Below are positions 50,506 to 61,023 of a DNA stretch of 64,000 bases, piece after piece (the first letter of the stretch is position 1; each line of letters starts with the position of its first letter). Where the stretch lies: the NCBI RefSeq assembly GCF_014203425.1, contig NZ_JACHJC010000001.1:1612001-1676000 (forward strand), in the 5' to 3' direction. A program made the translations under genes and the position numbers. Source of the stretch: Micromonospora echinospora. Its GTDB lineage: Bacteria > Actinomycetota > Actinomycetes > Mycobacteriales > Micromonosporaceae. The notes below the pieces were generated by a model, which was not told the DNA's origin, did no database searches, and worked only from the letters and a program-made list of their open reading frames with translations.

Positions 50506-50579
50506 CGCGATCTTGCAGTTGCGGCCCCTGTGGTGACCGATTCATGCCGCTATCGGGGGTCGGCAAGTGCAAGATCGCG
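50506..50579. repeat. Palindromic intergenic element (REP/MITE-like)
   Basis: CGCGATCTTGCA (50506-50517) and its exact complement (50568-50579) bracket 50 bases. The sequence style and position between genes match a dispersed palindromic repeat that I believe is common in Micromonospora genomes. It codes for nothing. Confidence 0.6.
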
Positions 50580-50637
50580 CAGGCAGGGCCGTGGCGTGGC
50601 GTGCCAGGGCAGGGAGGGCGGGGAGGGCGGATCGCGG

Positions 50638-51354
50638 TCAGAGGACGTCCAGCACCAGGCACAGCCAGGTGCCGCGGCGGCGTTCCAGGCGCAGGGCGAC
50701 GGCCCAGCTCGTGCCTGCGGCGCCGACGAACACGGCGGTCGCCTCGACCGCGCCCGCGCGGGGCTCGCAGACCCGCAGCCGCCGCAGGAGCAGGGCCGGC
50801 CGGGCGGTACGGCGGCGGACCGGAGTCACCCGGCGTGCCGCGCGGGTCAGCTCGGCCGTCACCGGTGCGACGGCCTCGGGCAGGCAGAGCGGCCGGAGCT
50901 GACCGGGCGGCCGGAAGCCGTTGACGATCTCCAGGAAGGTGCGGACGAACCGGTGCGCCGCCCGCGCTCCTTCCGGCGTGGCGGAAGCGAGCGCCGAGGT
51001 GGGAGTGCCGGTGTCGAAAGTGGGATCCCCGCATCCGGGCGTGGCGCGCACCGGCCCGGACGCGCCGGCGGCGGGTGGCGGAGCGGCAAGGCCATCCGGG
51101 GGCGGCGCGAGGGTCGGCAGCCGGTCGAGTGAACTGGACCAGCGCGGCCAGGCCGGAGGCGGATCCGGGGCGCGTCCGGCCGGGCGTGCGGCCGCGCGGG
51201 CGGGGTCACGGCGGCGCGGGTCGGCGAGGTCGAGCGCGAGCTGGCCGAGCGGACTCCAAACCGGGTCCTCGTCGGTGCACGGCGGATCGAGCGGCGGGGC
51301 GGGCCGGAGACGGACCGGCGGGCGGGGTGCGCGGGGACGGCGGGTGTCGACCAT
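50638..51354 (-). CDS. Rv3235-family protein (DUF6459-like)
   Basis: 238 residues, ATG at 51354. The first 130 residues are Pro/Arg/Asp-rich and look disordered. The C-terminal about 105 residues form a compact domain with AHRFVRTFLEIVNGFRPPGQLRPLC, VTPVRRRTARPALLLRRLRVCEPRAGAVEATAVF and WAVALRLERRRGTWLCLVLDVL. This matches the actinobacterial family named after Rv3235, which also lies near secA. Function is unknown. Its promoter carries the same period-10 GGCAAAC repeat as the HTH gene behind it. Confidence 0.8.
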   Translation of the reverse strand: MVDTRRPRAPRPPVRLRPAPPLDPPCTDEDPVWSPLGQLALDLADPRRRDPARAAARPAGRAPDPPPAWPRWSSSLDRLPTLAPPPDGLAAPPPAAGASGPVRATPGCGDPTFDTGTPTSALASATPEGARAAHRFVRTFLEIVNGFRPPGQLRPLCLPEAVAPVTAELTRAARRVTPVRRRTARPALLLRRLRVCEPRAGAVEATAVFVGAAGTSWAVALRLERRRGTWLCLVLDVL

Positions 51355-51367
51355 CTCAGATCCTTGC

Positions 51368-51384
51368 GTTTGCCTTCGTTTGCC
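51368..51384 (-). promoter_or_regulatory. Direct-repeat operator, Rv3235-like gene
   Basis: On the minus strand GGCAAAC occurs twice (plus-strand positions 51378-51384 and 51368-51374), starting ten bases apart, just upstream of the Rv3235-like start. The same arrangement precedes the HTH gene at 51700. Confidence 0.55.
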
Positions 51385-51449
51385 TCCGACAGTGCTTCAT
51401 CTTCCCGGACCTGCGTCACCGTCGTCAATGGCCGACGGTCCTCGGGCAG

Positions 51450-51677
51450 TCACTCCTCGTCGCGCTCGCCGAGCGGGTTCCCGCGTACCCACTCCGCCGT
51501 CTCGGCGTACTTCCGCTCGATGTATTCCTCCAGCCGGGAGCGCTCGACCCGCCACTGCCCCCGGCCGCCGATCTTGATCGCCGGCAGCTCGCCGCTTCGG
51601 ACCATGTGGTAGACCTGCGAGTCCGAGACGTTCAGCTCGGCGGCGACGTCGGACAGCAGCAGGAACCTCGACTCCAC
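51450..51677 (-). CDS. BldC/AlpA-like helix-turn-helix protein
   Basis: 75 residues. I chose GTG at 51677 because GGGAG lies five bases upstream; upstream codons are open but include the repeated operator sequences. The MerR-like winged helix-turn-helix reads LLLSDVAAELNVSDSQVYHMVRSGELPAIKIGGRGQWRVERSRLEEYIERKYAE, the excisionase/BldC type. BldC-like proteins bind direct repeats head to tail. The GGCAAAC repeats with ten-base period in front of this gene and of the Rv3235-like gene would suit such binding. A conserved neighbour of secA in actinobacteria. Confidence 0.88.
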   Translation of the reverse strand: MESRFLLLSDVAAELNVSDSQVYHMVRSGELPAIKIGGRGQWRVERSRLEEYIERKYAETAEWVRGNPLGERDEE

Positions 51678-51690
51678 GGTGACTCCCGGG

Positions 51691-51716
51691 GTTGGCTTCG
51701 TTTGCCTCAGTTTGCC
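51691..51716 (-). promoter_or_regulatory. Direct-repeat operator, HTH gene
   Basis: Minus-strand GGCAAAC at 51710-51716 and 51700-51706 (period ten), plus a degenerate third copy at 51691-51697, lie just upstream of the HTH start. One helical turn between repeats means neighbouring proteins would sit on the same DNA face. Confidence 0.55.
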
Positions 51717-51872
51717 ATCACCGGCTGACGTCGCCCCACGCCCGTTCGCCTGACACACCGGCGGGAGACTTCACCCGCGCGGGTGCCGGGTGTATGACGG
51801 TCCTGGCGTACGGCATGATCGGCGCCCGGAGCCGGCGTCCGCCGGCGGTTGGCCTGAGTGCGGGAGTGACCG

Positions 51873-52382
51873 GTGACCGACGAGCTTGTCCGGGTGTACC
51901 TGCCGGCGACCGTACCCATGCTCGCCCGGCTGCGCGAGGAGGGGCTGACCGTCGAGGCGGCGCACGCGGTCACCCCGGAACTGCGCGAGTGGTACGCCGA
52001 GGGCGACGAGGAGGAACTGGAGTACGTGGCCTTCACCCGGGCCGCCCAGGACGCGCTGTTCCTGCTCCGGAGCGACTCCGCCGCGCCCCGGCGACGGGTT
52101 GTCGTATCGGCCGACCTGCCCGCCCGGGCGGTCGGACGGGTCGGCGGCGAGCTGGGGTCGAGCGTGGTCCGGCCGGCCGGGCCCGTACCGGTGAAGTCGG
52201 TCGCCGCGCTGCACGTGGACGGCGCGGAGGCGGTCGAGGACGTGGCAGCTGCCGTCGAGGTGGTGGCCGAGGCCCAGGCCGGCGACCCCGACGCCCAGTT
52301 CACCGTCGACGGCGCCGAGGACCACGAGCTGGAGTGGTACGACGTGACCGAGCTGGACCTGCTGCTGCGCGAGGCCGGCTGA
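51873..52382 (+). CDS. DUF6912-like conserved hypothetical protein
   Basis: 169 residues, GTG at 51873 after CGGGAGTGACC. An alpha/beta protein that starts [57 protein letters not shown], a pattern found in a small actinobacterial family. No catalytic residues are recognised. It shares the intergenic region with the divergent HTH gene and ends nine bases from a convergent membrane-protein gene. Confidence 0.75.
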   Translation: MTDELVRVYLPATVPMLARLREEGLTVEAAHAVTPELREWYAEGDEEELEYVAFTRAAQDALFLLRSDSAAPRRRVVVSADLPARAVGRVGGELGSSVVRPAGPVPVKSVAALHVDGAEAVEDVAAAVEVVAEAQAGDPDAQFTVDGAEDHELEWYDVTELDLLLREAG

Positions 52383-52391
52383 GCCGGCCGC

Positions 52392-53525
52392 TCAGGACGC
52401 CGCCGGCTCGTCCGCCTCGTCCTCGACCGGGCGGGGGCCGAGCGTGCGGCCGAACACGATGAGCGTGGTCAGCGCGCCCACGAAGAGCACCCAGATCCCG
52501 TTGTCCACCCGCGAGGTGCCGAGCGCGGTCTGCGCCACCTCGTCGGCCTCGCTGAGCGCGGCGGCCAGGTCGAGCAGCCCGCGGCCGCCGATCCGGATGA
52601 TCACCTCGGTGAGCAGCAGGAGCAGGCCCGCACCTGCGCCGGCCACCAGGTACGCTGGCCAGCGTAGCGGCGACGCCACGCCGTCACGGCGCTCGGCCCG
52701 GCGGCGGGACCAGGTCAGGTAGAGGTACGCCGCCAGGCCGGCGAGCAGGCCGGCGAGCAGCGATTCGGTACGCGAGACCCACTTCGCGGCGTCGAGCACC
52801 GACTGCTGGGTCTCCCCGGCGCCGAACAGATCGGACAGCGGGTCGCGGACGCGGCTGAACAGCACCACGAAGATCTGCGCGGTGAGCGTCGCGGCGGTGA
52901 TCGCGCCCACCACCCGGGCCTGACGCGCGCCCGCCATCGCGCCGCCGATGATCGCGGCTGCCGCCGTGGTTCCGGCGATCGTGTTCGTGGTGGTGTTGTC
53001 CGCGTACGTCAGGTTGATCGCCACCGCGGCGAGGAGCCCGACCACCAGGCCGGTCCCGACGGCGGCCAGAAAGCGCAGCGTGGCCCGGCCCAGCCGGTTG
53101 GTCGCGGCCAGGGCGACGGTGGCGCCGCTGACCAGCGCCGCGGTGATGACGCCAGGCAGCGCGTACGCGGAGAGGCTGATCGCGGTGACGCCGGCTGCGG
53201 TCGAGTGGATGGCCTCGCGGGTCGACCAGAGCATGGCGGTCAGCCACCCGATCGAGACCAGGGCGAGCACGAGCGCGCCGGGGGCGAACTCCGGCCGCCC
53301 GCTGGTGACGGTGCCCTCGTCGGCATGCGCGGGTCCGGCTGCGTCCTCGCCCGCTGGAGCCTCACCCGACGGAGTCTCGCCCGACGGTGCCTCTCCGGAG
53401 GGTGCCTTGACGGCGGACATCTCGACGGCGGAGGTCTCAACGGGTGCCCCGTCGCCCGTGGTCGGCCCGACGGCCTCGGGTTGATCCGTCTGCGCGGCCG
53501 TGGAGCTGCCGGGCTGGTTGCTCAT
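52392..53525 (-). CDS. Polytopic membrane protein with Ser/Pro/Glu-rich N-terminus
   Basis: 377 residues, ATG at 53525 with GAAGGGAAG upstream. The first 75 residues are disordered and contain a degenerate five-residue repeat (APSGE, TPSGE, APAGE). About eight membrane helices follow (WLTAMLWSTREAIHSTAAGVTAI, LPGVITAALVSGATVALAA, FLAAVGTGLVVGLLAAVAI and others). No transporter motif is evident. Function is unknown. Confidence 0.75.
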   Translation of the reverse strand: MSNQPGSSTAAQTDQPEAVGPTTGDGAPVETSAVEMSAVKAPSGEAPSGETPSGEAPAGEDAAGPAHADEGTVTSGRPEFAPGALVLALVSIGWLTAMLWSTREAIHSTAAGVTAISLSAYALPGVITAALVSGATVALAATNRLGRATLRFLAAVGTGLVVGLLAAVAINLTYADNTTTNTIAGTTAAAAIIGGAMAGARQARVVGAITAATLTAQIFVVLFSRVRDPLSDLFGAGETQQSVLDAAKWVSRTESLLAGLLAGLAAYLYLTWSRRRAERRDGVASPLRWPAYLVAGAGAGLLLLLTEVIIRIGGRGLLDLAAALSEADEVAQTALGTSRVDNGIWVLFVGALTTLIVFGRTLGPRPVEDEADEPAAS

Positions 53526-54108
53526 CGTCTTCCCTTCGACGGTCGCCGGATCTCCCCGCGCCGGGCAGGGCAGGTCACCGGTCATCCAGGGTACGCGGCA
53601 CACCGCCGATCCTCGGGCGGGCCGTATGCCGTCTGCGCCTTGATCGACTGCAGTTCGCCGATGTGGTGGCATCCCGAGGGCTCGGATACCTCCGTTTCCC
53701 CGGGGTGGAGTGGATCAATGGCCGATACCCGCGAGTCGGGGCGTGCCCGCCCTCCTCGGGGGAGGTCGTGTGGCGACTGCGGCTCGGGGAGGTGGTGCCA
53801 TCCGGAGGCTCGGATACCGCCGCCTCCCCGAGGTGGAGTGGATCAACCGGCCTGTGGGTTGCCGACGAATCTTCGAAGAAGAGGGTTTTGGTCCGATGTT
53901 TCGTCGGGATGGGTGGGTTGGGGCCGACGGTCCGGAGATGGCCCGGCCGTCCGGTGTGCCAGGGAGGCGCTTCCGGCGAGGGCTTGTCGTGACAGAATCG
54001 GGCCAGGTCCCGCCGCCGCCCACCCCGCGGCGCCCCGGCGTCCGGCCGCCCGGTCGGTGCCCGCGGGTCCGGTTTCGCCGTCGCCGTCGAGATCGCCAGG
54101 AGCCTGTG
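53526..54108. repeat. 583-base gene-free region with two related palindromic repeat units
   Basis: Two units of about 74 bases, 53645-53718 and 53774-53846, share most positions (for example GGCTCGGATACC and GGTGGAGTGGATCAA). Unit 2 folds into a hairpin of about 20 bp with loop GAGGCT; unit 1 has the outer inverted ends TTGATCGACT (53640) and AGTGGATCAA (53718), so the full element is a palindrome of about 79 bases. No coding sequence is convincing here. The region separates the membrane-protein gene from pruA and must hold both promoters. Confidence 0.65.
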
Positions 54109-55737
<1,629 letters not shown>

Positions 55738-55746
55738 GTGGCTCCG

Positions 55747-55779
55747 AAAGGGCCCGTCCCGGCCGGGGCGGGCCCTTTT
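55747..55779 (+). terminator. Intrinsic terminator after pruA
   Basis: AAAGGGCCCGTCCC pairs with GGGGCGGGCCCTTT around the loop GGCC and is followed by T residues. Confidence 0.9.
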
Positions 55780-55871
55780 CCTCATCCGACAGTGCACATC
55801 GGACCAGTCATCGGGTGCCGAAATAGGCAAATCCTGGACGCCAGAGCCGACAAAGTGGCAGCTTAGAGGGC

Positions 55872-56387
55872 ATGGCGGATTCCGGAGTCAACCCGACGGC
55901 AGCAGCTTTGCTCGGCCTGCTGCACGACGGCCCGATGACTGGCGGCCAGTTGATGGCCGCGGCCGAGCGCCGGCTGGCGCCGTACTGGTCGATGACCCGC
56001 AGTCAGGTCTACCGCGAGCTACCGGTCCTGGCCGAGAAGGGTCTGGTGCGTCTCGGCAAGCCCGGGCCGCGCATGAGCCAGCCGTACGCGCTGACAGCGG
56101 CCGGTAAACGGACATTCTCCCGCTGGCTGGCGGAGAATCCCGGCAAGGACACCATCCGTAACCCGATAGCGCTACGGATCGCGTTCGGCGGCCTGCACTC
56201 GTCGAGCCAGCTCAAGAACCTGTACGCCTCGGCGAACGAGTACCACACCGAGGCCCTGGCGGCGGTGCGGGAGCAGGTCAAGAACGCCAAGAAGGAAGGC
56301 GACAGCTACGACGCCAGCGCGTTGGAGTTCGCCGTCGCCTACCACAAGGCGGCCCTGTCCTGGCTCAAGACCGCGCCGGTCGGCTGA
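55872..56387 (+). CDS. PadR-family transcriptional regulator
   Basis: 171 residues, ATG at 55872. The winged helix (about 8-85) has LLGLLHDGPMTGGQLMAAAERRLAPYWSMTRSQVYRELPVLAEKGLVRLG and YALTAAGKRTFSRWL, followed by the C-terminal dimerising helices (about 95-171) of the Vir/PadR type. No ligand can be assigned. It may be autoregulated. The next gene, prfB, has its own promoter. Confidence 0.9.
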   Translation: MADSGVNPTAAALLGLLHDGPMTGGQLMAAAERRLAPYWSMTRSQVYRELPVLAEKGLVRLGKPGPRMSQPYALTAAGKRTFSRWLAENPGKDTIRNPIALRIAFGGLHSSSQLKNLYASANEYHTEALAAVREQVKNAKKEGDSYDASALEFAVAYHKAALSWLKTAPVG

Positions 56388-56418
56388 CCACCTGCAACAG
56401 GTTGAGGGAACGACGCAG

Positions 56419-56424
56419 TAGTCT
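56419..56424 (+). promoter_or_regulatory. -10 element of leaderless prfB promoter
   Basis: TAGTCT lies eight bases before the prfB GTG at 56433 and no ribosome-binding site intervenes, so the transcript probably starts at or next to the start codon. Confidence 0.5.
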
Positions 56425-56432
56425 TGTCTGTC

Positions 56433-57554
56433 GTGACCGCTGCCGATTACGCCGAACAGCTCAAGGAACTCGACGCCACGCTGCGCAACATCGAGGCCGT
56501 GCTCGACCTCGACAAGCTGCGCGAGCAGAAGGCACGGCTGGAGCAGGAGGCCTCCGCGCCGGACCTCTGGGACGACCAGGCCAAGGCGCAGCAGGTTACG
56601 TCGCAGCTGTCGTACGTCAACGGCGAGATCTCCAAGCTCGGCGACCTGCGCTCCCGGCTCGACGACGCCGGGGTGCTGCTGGAGCTGGCCCAGGCGGAGG
56701 ACGACCCGGGCGTGCTGACCGAGGTCGAGTCGGAGATCGCCGGGCTGACCAAGGCCATCCAGGAGATGGAGGTCCGCACGCTGCTCTCCGGTGAGTACGA
56801 CTCCCGGGAGGCGCTGGTGGCGATCCGGGCCGGAGCCGGCGGCGTGGACGCCGCGGACTTCGCCGAGATGCTGCTGCGGATGTACCTGCGCTGGGCCGAG
56901 CGGCACGGCTACCCGACCGAGGTCTACGAGACCTCGTACGCCGAGGAGGCGGGCCTGAAGTCGGCCACCTTCACGGTGAAGGTGCCGTACGCCTACGGCA
57001 CGCTCAGCGTGGAGTCCGGCACCCACCGGCTGGTGCGGATCAGCCCGTTCGACAACCAGGGCCGCCGGCAGACCAGCTTCGCCGGGGTCGAGGTGCTGCC
57101 GGTCACCGAGCAGACCGACCACATCGACATCCCGGAGAACGAGGTCCGGGTGGACGTCTACCGGTCGTCCGGGCCGGGTGGGCAGAGCGTCAACACCACC
57201 GACTCGGCGGTGCGGCTGACCCATATCCCCACCGGCATCGTGGTCACCTGCCAGAACGAGAAGTCCCAGCTGCAGAACAAGGCCTCCGCGATGCGGGTGC
57301 TCCAGGCCCGCCTGCTGGAGCGCAAGCGGCAGGAGGAGGAGGAGAAGCTCGCCGGCCTCAAGACCGGCGGCACCAGCTCCTGGGGCGACCAGATGCGGTC
57401 GTACGTCCTGCACCCGTATCAGATGGTGAAGGATCTGCGTACCGAACAGGAGACGGGCAATCCGTCCTCGGTCTTCGACGGTGACCTGGACAGCTTCATC
57501 GAGGCGGGAATCCGCTGGCGGAAGCAGCAGCAGCTCAGCGCTGACAGTGCGTGA
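56433..57554 (+). CDS. prfB: Peptide chain release factor 2
   Basis: 373 residues, GTG at 56433. The stop-codon recognition tripeptide SPF (204-206) and the catalytic GGQ loop (249-251, [18 protein letters not shown]) identify RF2, which reads UGA and UAA. The frame is continuous from the start, so the programmed frameshift known from E. coli prfB is absent. prfB-ftsE-ftsX-smpB-ssrA is a conserved actinobacterial order. Confidence 0.97.
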   Translation: MTAADYAEQLKELDATLRNIEAVLDLDKLREQKARLEQEASAPDLWDDQAKAQQVTSQLSYVNGEISKLGDLRSRLDDAGVLLELAQAEDDPGVLTEVESEIAGLTKAIQEMEVRTLLSGEYDSREALVAIRAGAGGVDAADFAEMLLRMYLRWAERHGYPTEVYETSYAEEAGLKSATFTVKVPYAYGTLSVESGTHRLVRISPFDNQGRRQTSFAGVEVLPVTEQTDHIDIPENEVRVDVYRSSGPGGQSVNTTDSAVRLTHIPTGIVVTCQNEKSQLQNKASAMRVLQARLLERKRQEEEEKLAGLKTGGTSSWGDQMRSYVLHPYQMVKDLRTEQETGNPSSVFDGDLDSFIEAGIRWRKQQQLSADSA

Positions 57555-57636
57555 TCACGGTCGGACTGAGCGCGTCATCGATCTCGGTCTGACCGGGTAA
57601 ATCGACGACGCGCACCGCTTCGGCGGGGCTGGGGGC

Positions 57637-57664
57637 TTGGCTCTGCGGTTACACCGCGTAGACT
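57637..57664 (+). promoter_or_regulatory. ftsEX promoter, leaderless
   Basis: TTGGCT (57637-57642), 16 bases, TAGACT (57659-57664), then the ftsE GTG at 57673, where transcription should start. No ribosome-binding site is present upstream of that GTG. Confidence 0.6.
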
Positions 57665-57672
57665 ACCGACCC

Positions 57673-58353
57673 GTGATTCAGCTTGAGCAAGTGACGAAGA
57701 CGTACCCGAAGGCGTCCCGGCCTTCGCTCGACAACGTGTCCGTCTCGATCGAGAAGGGCGAGTTCGTCTTCTTCATCGGTCCATCCGGCTCCGGCAAGTC
57801 CACCATCATCAAGTTGCTGCTGCACGAGGTCACGCCCAACAAGGGCCGGGTCGTCGTCAACGGCAAGGACGTCACGTCGATGCGTTCCTGGAAGCGACCA
57901 CACTTCCGGCGTTCCATCGGCTGCGTCTTCCAGGACTTCCGCCTGCTGCCGAACCGCACCGCGTACGAGAACGTGGCGTTCGCGCTGGAGGTGATCGGCA
58001 AGACGAAGGCGGTGGCCCGCCGCGTCGTGCCGGAGGTGCTGGAACTGGTCGGTCTCGGTGGCAAGGAGCACCGCTACCCGCACGAGCTCTCCGGTGGTGA
58101 GCAGCAGCGTGTGGCGGTGGCCCGGGCGTTCGTCAACCGGCCGCTGATCCTGCTGGCGGACGAGCCCACCGGAAACCTGGACCCGGACACCTCGATCGAG
58201 ATCATGCGCCTGCTGGACCGGATCAACCGCACCGGCACGACCGTCGTGATGGTCACGCACGACTCCAACATCGTGAACCAGATGCGGCGCCGGGTGATCG
58301 AGATCGAGAGCGGCCGCATCGTGCGCGACCAGGCCCGCGGCGTCTACGGCTGA
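57673..58353 (+). CDS. ftsE: Cell-division ATP-binding protein FtsE
   Basis: 226 residues, GTG at 57673 chosen because it gives the usual FtsE N-terminus ([12 protein letters not shown]) and fits the leaderless promoter. Walker [15 protein letters not shown], signature [15 protein letters not shown], Walker [14 protein letters not shown] and the H-loop MVTHDSN are intact. With FtsX it forms the ABC-like complex that activates peptidoglycan hydrolases at the septum. ftsX follows after 65 bases. Confidence 0.97.
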   Translation: MIQLEQVTKTYPKASRPSLDNVSVSIEKGEFVFFIGPSGSGKSTIIKLLLHEVTPNKGRVVVNGKDVTSMRSWKRPHFRRSIGCVFQDFRLLPNRTAYENVAFALEVIGKTKAVARRVVPEVLELVGLGGKEHRYPHELSGGEQQRVAVARAFVNRPLILLADEPTGNLDPDTSIEIMRLLDRINRTGTTVVMVTHDSNIVNQMRRRVIEIESGRIVRDQARGVYG

Positions 58354-58418
58354 GCCGGACGACGTTCCGTAGACCCTGACGACGAACCCTCACGCCGGAG
58401 AGCCGGAGGAATATCCCG

Positions 58419-59294
58419 ATGCGGATGAAGTACGTCCTGTCCGAAGTACTGGTCGGGCTGTGGCGCAACGTCACCATGACCATCGCCATGATCATCACAA
58501 TGGCGGTGTCGCTCTTCATGCTGGGCGGCAGCGGCCTTCTTTACCAGAAGGTCGGCGACATGAAGGACCTCTACTACGAGAACGTCGAGGTCTCGATCTT
58601 CCTGAAGACCGATGCCACCAAGGAACAGGTCGACGCGCTGGGTCAGCAGCTCGACCAGGACCCGCTGGTCAAGGACTCGACGTACGTCAACAAGGACCAG
58701 GCGTACGAGCGCTTCCAGCAGATGTACGCCGACGCCCCGGACCTGGTCAGCGCGGTCAAGCCGGACCAGCTTCCCGAGTCGTACCGGGTCAAGCTCAACG
58801 ATCCCGAGCAGTACAAGGCGATCTACGACAAGTACAAGACCGCCGAGGGCATCGACACGATCGTCGACCAGAGCAAACTGCTCGACAAGGTCTTCGGCGT
58901 GCTCAGCGGCTTCCAGAACGGCGCCCTGGCGATCGCGATCGTGATGGCCGCCGCCGCCCTGCTGCTCGTCGCGAACACCATCCAGGTGGCCGCGTACAGC
59001 AAGCGGCGTGAGGTCGCGGTCATGAAGCTGGTCGGCGCGTCGAACTGGTTCATCCAGGCGCCGTTCGTGCTCGAGGCGGTGGTGGCCGGTCTGTTCGGCT
59101 CCCTCCTTGGCCTGCTCGCGTTGATCGCGGTGAAGGTGCTCGCGGCCGGCAGTTCGATGGCGGCCCTGGAGGGCCTGATCACCCCGATCTCCTGGTCCGA
59201 GATCTTCCTGACCTTCCCGCTGATGGCCGCCGTCGGTGGCGTGGTCAGCGCGGTCACGGCCTGGGTCACGCTCCGCTTCTACCTGCGGGTCTAG
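58419..59294 (+). CDS. ftsX: Cell-division membrane protein FtsX
   Basis: 291 residues, ATG at 58419 with CCGGAGGA. One N-terminal helix (about 20-45), a large extracytoplasmic domain (about 50-165) that in relatives contacts hydrolases such as RipC, then three helices (about 168-290) with the FtsX core AAAALLLVANTIQVAAYSKRREVAVMKLVGASNWFI. It partners FtsE. Confidence 0.97.
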   Translation: MRMKYVLSEVLVGLWRNVTMTIAMIITMAVSLFMLGGSGLLYQKVGDMKDLYYENVEVSIFLKTDATKEQVDALGQQLDQDPLVKDSTYVNKDQAYERFQQMYADAPDLVSAVKPDQLPESYRVKLNDPEQYKAIYDKYKTAEGIDTIVDQSKLLDKVFGVLSGFQNGALAIAIVMAAAALLLVANTIQVAAYSKRREVAVMKLVGASNWFIQAPFVLEAVVAGLFGSLLGLLALIAVKVLAAGSSMAALEGLITPISWSEIFLTFPLMAAVGGVVSAVTAWVTLRFYLRV

Positions 59295-59315
59295 TCACCC
59301 GTCCGGCTCCGACGA

Positions 59316-59356
59316 GGGCCCTCCCGCACGGAATAAACCGCGCGGGAGGGTCCTTG
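59316..59356 (+). terminator. Terminator after ftsX
   Basis: AGGGCCCTCCCGC pairs with GCGGGAGGGTCCT (one mismatch) over a 14-base loop and is followed by TT. The smpB promoter must lie in the short rest of the gap. Confidence 0.65.
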
Positions 59357-59425
59357 TGGTTCCGGTAGGATGATCTCCGCTCGCCGGCCGGTGGCCGGCG
59401 GCCGATCGGGAGGGAGGTGGCGCCG

Positions 59426-59905
59426 ATGCCACGGGAAAAGGGTCGCAAGGTGGTCGCCTCCAACAAGAAGGCGCGGCACGACTACGCCATCCTCGACACG
59501 TACGAGGCGGGCATGGCGCTGACCGGCACCGAGGTCAAGTCGCTGCGGGCCGGGCGGGCGTCGCTGGTCGACGCGTTCGCCCAGGAGCGTGACGGCGAGA
59601 TCTACCTGCACGCCATGCACATTCCGGAGTACGCCCAGGGCACCTGGACCAACCACGAGCCCCGGCGTACCCGCAAGCTGCTGCTCAACCGGATCGAGAT
59701 CGACCGGCTGCTGGGCAAGCTCAAGGAGAGCGGCCTGACGCTGGTGCCGCTGCAGGTCTACTTCTCCGACGGCTGGGCCAAGGTGGAGATCGGCCTGGCC
59801 CGGGGTAAGAAGTCGTACGACAAGCGCCAGGACCTCGCCAAGCGGGACGCCGACCGGGAGATCGCCCGGGCGGTGGGCCGGCGCGGCAAGGGTATGGCCG
59901 AGTGA
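59426..59905 (+). CDS. smpB: SsrA-binding protein SmpB
   Basis: 159 residues from the ATG at 59426, which lies nine bases after GGGAGGGAGG; a GTG at 59417 would add three residues. It binds tmRNA and places it in the A site of stalled ribosomes. Typical segments are [60 protein letters not shown] and the basic C-terminal tail [19 protein letters not shown]. Its RNA partner is encoded 104 bases downstream. Confidence 0.97.
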   Translation: MPREKGRKVVASNKKARHDYAILDTYEAGMALTGTEVKSLRAGRASLVDAFAQERDGEIYLHAMHIPEYAQGTWTNHEPRRTRKLLLNRIEIDRLLGKLKESGLTLVPLQVYFSDGWAKVEIGLARGKKSYDKRQDLAKRDADREIARAVGRRGKGMAE

Positions 59906-60008
59906 TACGTCCGGTTCGTCCGGTTGCCCGGGTCGGGCGGGCCTCGGGATGAATCCGGTTGCGCCAGGCGTTACGCTTGGTGTGCTGCCGACAGGGGCAG
60001 CGCTACGA

Positions 60009-60381
60009 GGGGGTGACTGGTTTCGACTTCGTACGCAGCGACAGGGGAAGCGAGCCGAGGAAGCCGACGTCGTCTCGAGAATCGGTCGTCGGAAACTAAT
60101 AAGCGCCAAGAACGATCGCGCTGACTTCGCTCTCGCCGCCTGAGGCGAGTAGCAAGTCTGTCGGCCTGGGAGCGCCTTCGACCCAGTTAGCCGGCATCAG
60201 CTAGAAGGCTGGCCAATCGGACCCGGTCGCGGGGTCCGTGCGGCGAGATTAATCAGCGACTGGGCCCGTCACACCAACTTGCTCGCGTGAGCGGTGGGGC
60301 CGAGTAGAGGCACAGCGAGCTGCGCTCGGAGAAGCCCTGACAAACCGGCGAAGGACCCGGGTTCGATTCCCGGCACCTCCA
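60009..60381 (+). ncRNA. ssrA: tmRNA (transfer-messenger RNA)
   Basis: The 5' end GGGGGTG pairs with CACCTCC at 60374-60380 to form the acceptor stem, followed by discriminator A. The T arm has CCGGG-TTCGATT-CCCGG. The tag-coding part runs from GCC at 60105 to TGA at 60141 and encodes AKNDRADFALAA, with the usual ALAA end recognised by proteases. The bases after the discriminator are CTA rather than CCA, so the CCA tail is probably added after transcription. Tandem placement with smpB supports the call. Confidence 0.95.
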
Positions 60382-60390
60382 CTACACGGC

Positions 60391-60426
60391 CTGTGCGCCC
60401 CGGTCCACGAGGACCGGGGCGCACAG
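60391..60426 (+). terminator. tmRNA terminator
   Basis: CTGTGCGCCCCGGTCC (60391-60406) and its exact complement (60411-60426) enclose the loop ACGA, ten bases after the tmRNA end. No T-run. Confidence 0.75.
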
Positions 60427-60559
60427 TCGTCTGAGGCTCCTGCGGCTGCCGGGGCAGTTGTTGCCAATGCGGCAGATGAGGCGTCCTCGACCGCTGGACA
60501 GCGCCGCGAACCGGGTCCACCATCGCCATACGGGTTCGCCCAGCAGCGGGAGGTGCCCC

Positions 60560-60982
60560 ATGGTCACCAGTCCGATCCAGCAGCCGATCTCCGTGCTCTC
60601 CACCGCTCCCGGCGACCTGCGCGCCCTCGCGCGGGCCACCGGCGGCCCGCGCTGGCGGGAGCGCCTGCTCACCGACCTCGACCCCGTCCGGCAGGTCTTC
60701 ACCGAACACGTCCGCGTCACCGAGGGGCCGGGCGGTCACTACGCCGACCTGGTGCGTGCCGCGCCGCGGCTGCACCGGGGCGTACGCCTGCTGGTCGCCG
60801 AGCACGCCGCGATCCTGGCGGCGCTGGCCGCGCTCCAGCACGCGGTCCGGCTGCCCGGGGCGCCCGCTGCCCAGGTGCGCGCCCGCACCGTGGACCTGCT
60901 GCGCGCGCTCGACCGGCACCGGCGGCACGGCGCCGACCTGCTCTGGGAGGCGTACCAGGCCGACCTCGGCGGCGAGGACTGA
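60560..60982 (+). CDS. Small helical protein, hemerythrin-like
   Basis: 140 residues, ATG at 60560 after GGGAGG. It is all-helical with His/Glu spaced as in HHE/hemerythrin domains: FTEHVRVTEG, LVAEHAAILAAL and LLRALDRHRRHGADLLWEAYQADLGG. A di-iron or oxygen/redox-sensing function is possible. No partner gene is evident. The next gene starts 41 bases later. Confidence 0.6.
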   Translation: MVTSPIQQPISVLSTAPGDLRALARATGGPRWRERLLTDLDPVRQVFTEHVRVTEGPGGHYADLVRAAPRLHRGVRLLVAEHAAILAALAALQHAVRLPGAPAAQVRARTVDLLRALDRHRRHGADLLWEAYQADLGGED

Positions 60983-61023
60983 GCCCGGGGGAACCGGCCG
61001 GGACGGGCCCGCGTCCAATCCGC

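Noticed and set aside
56433..56560. Programmed frameshift in prfB
   Set aside because: The frame is continuous and no in-frame UGA occurs in the early codons.
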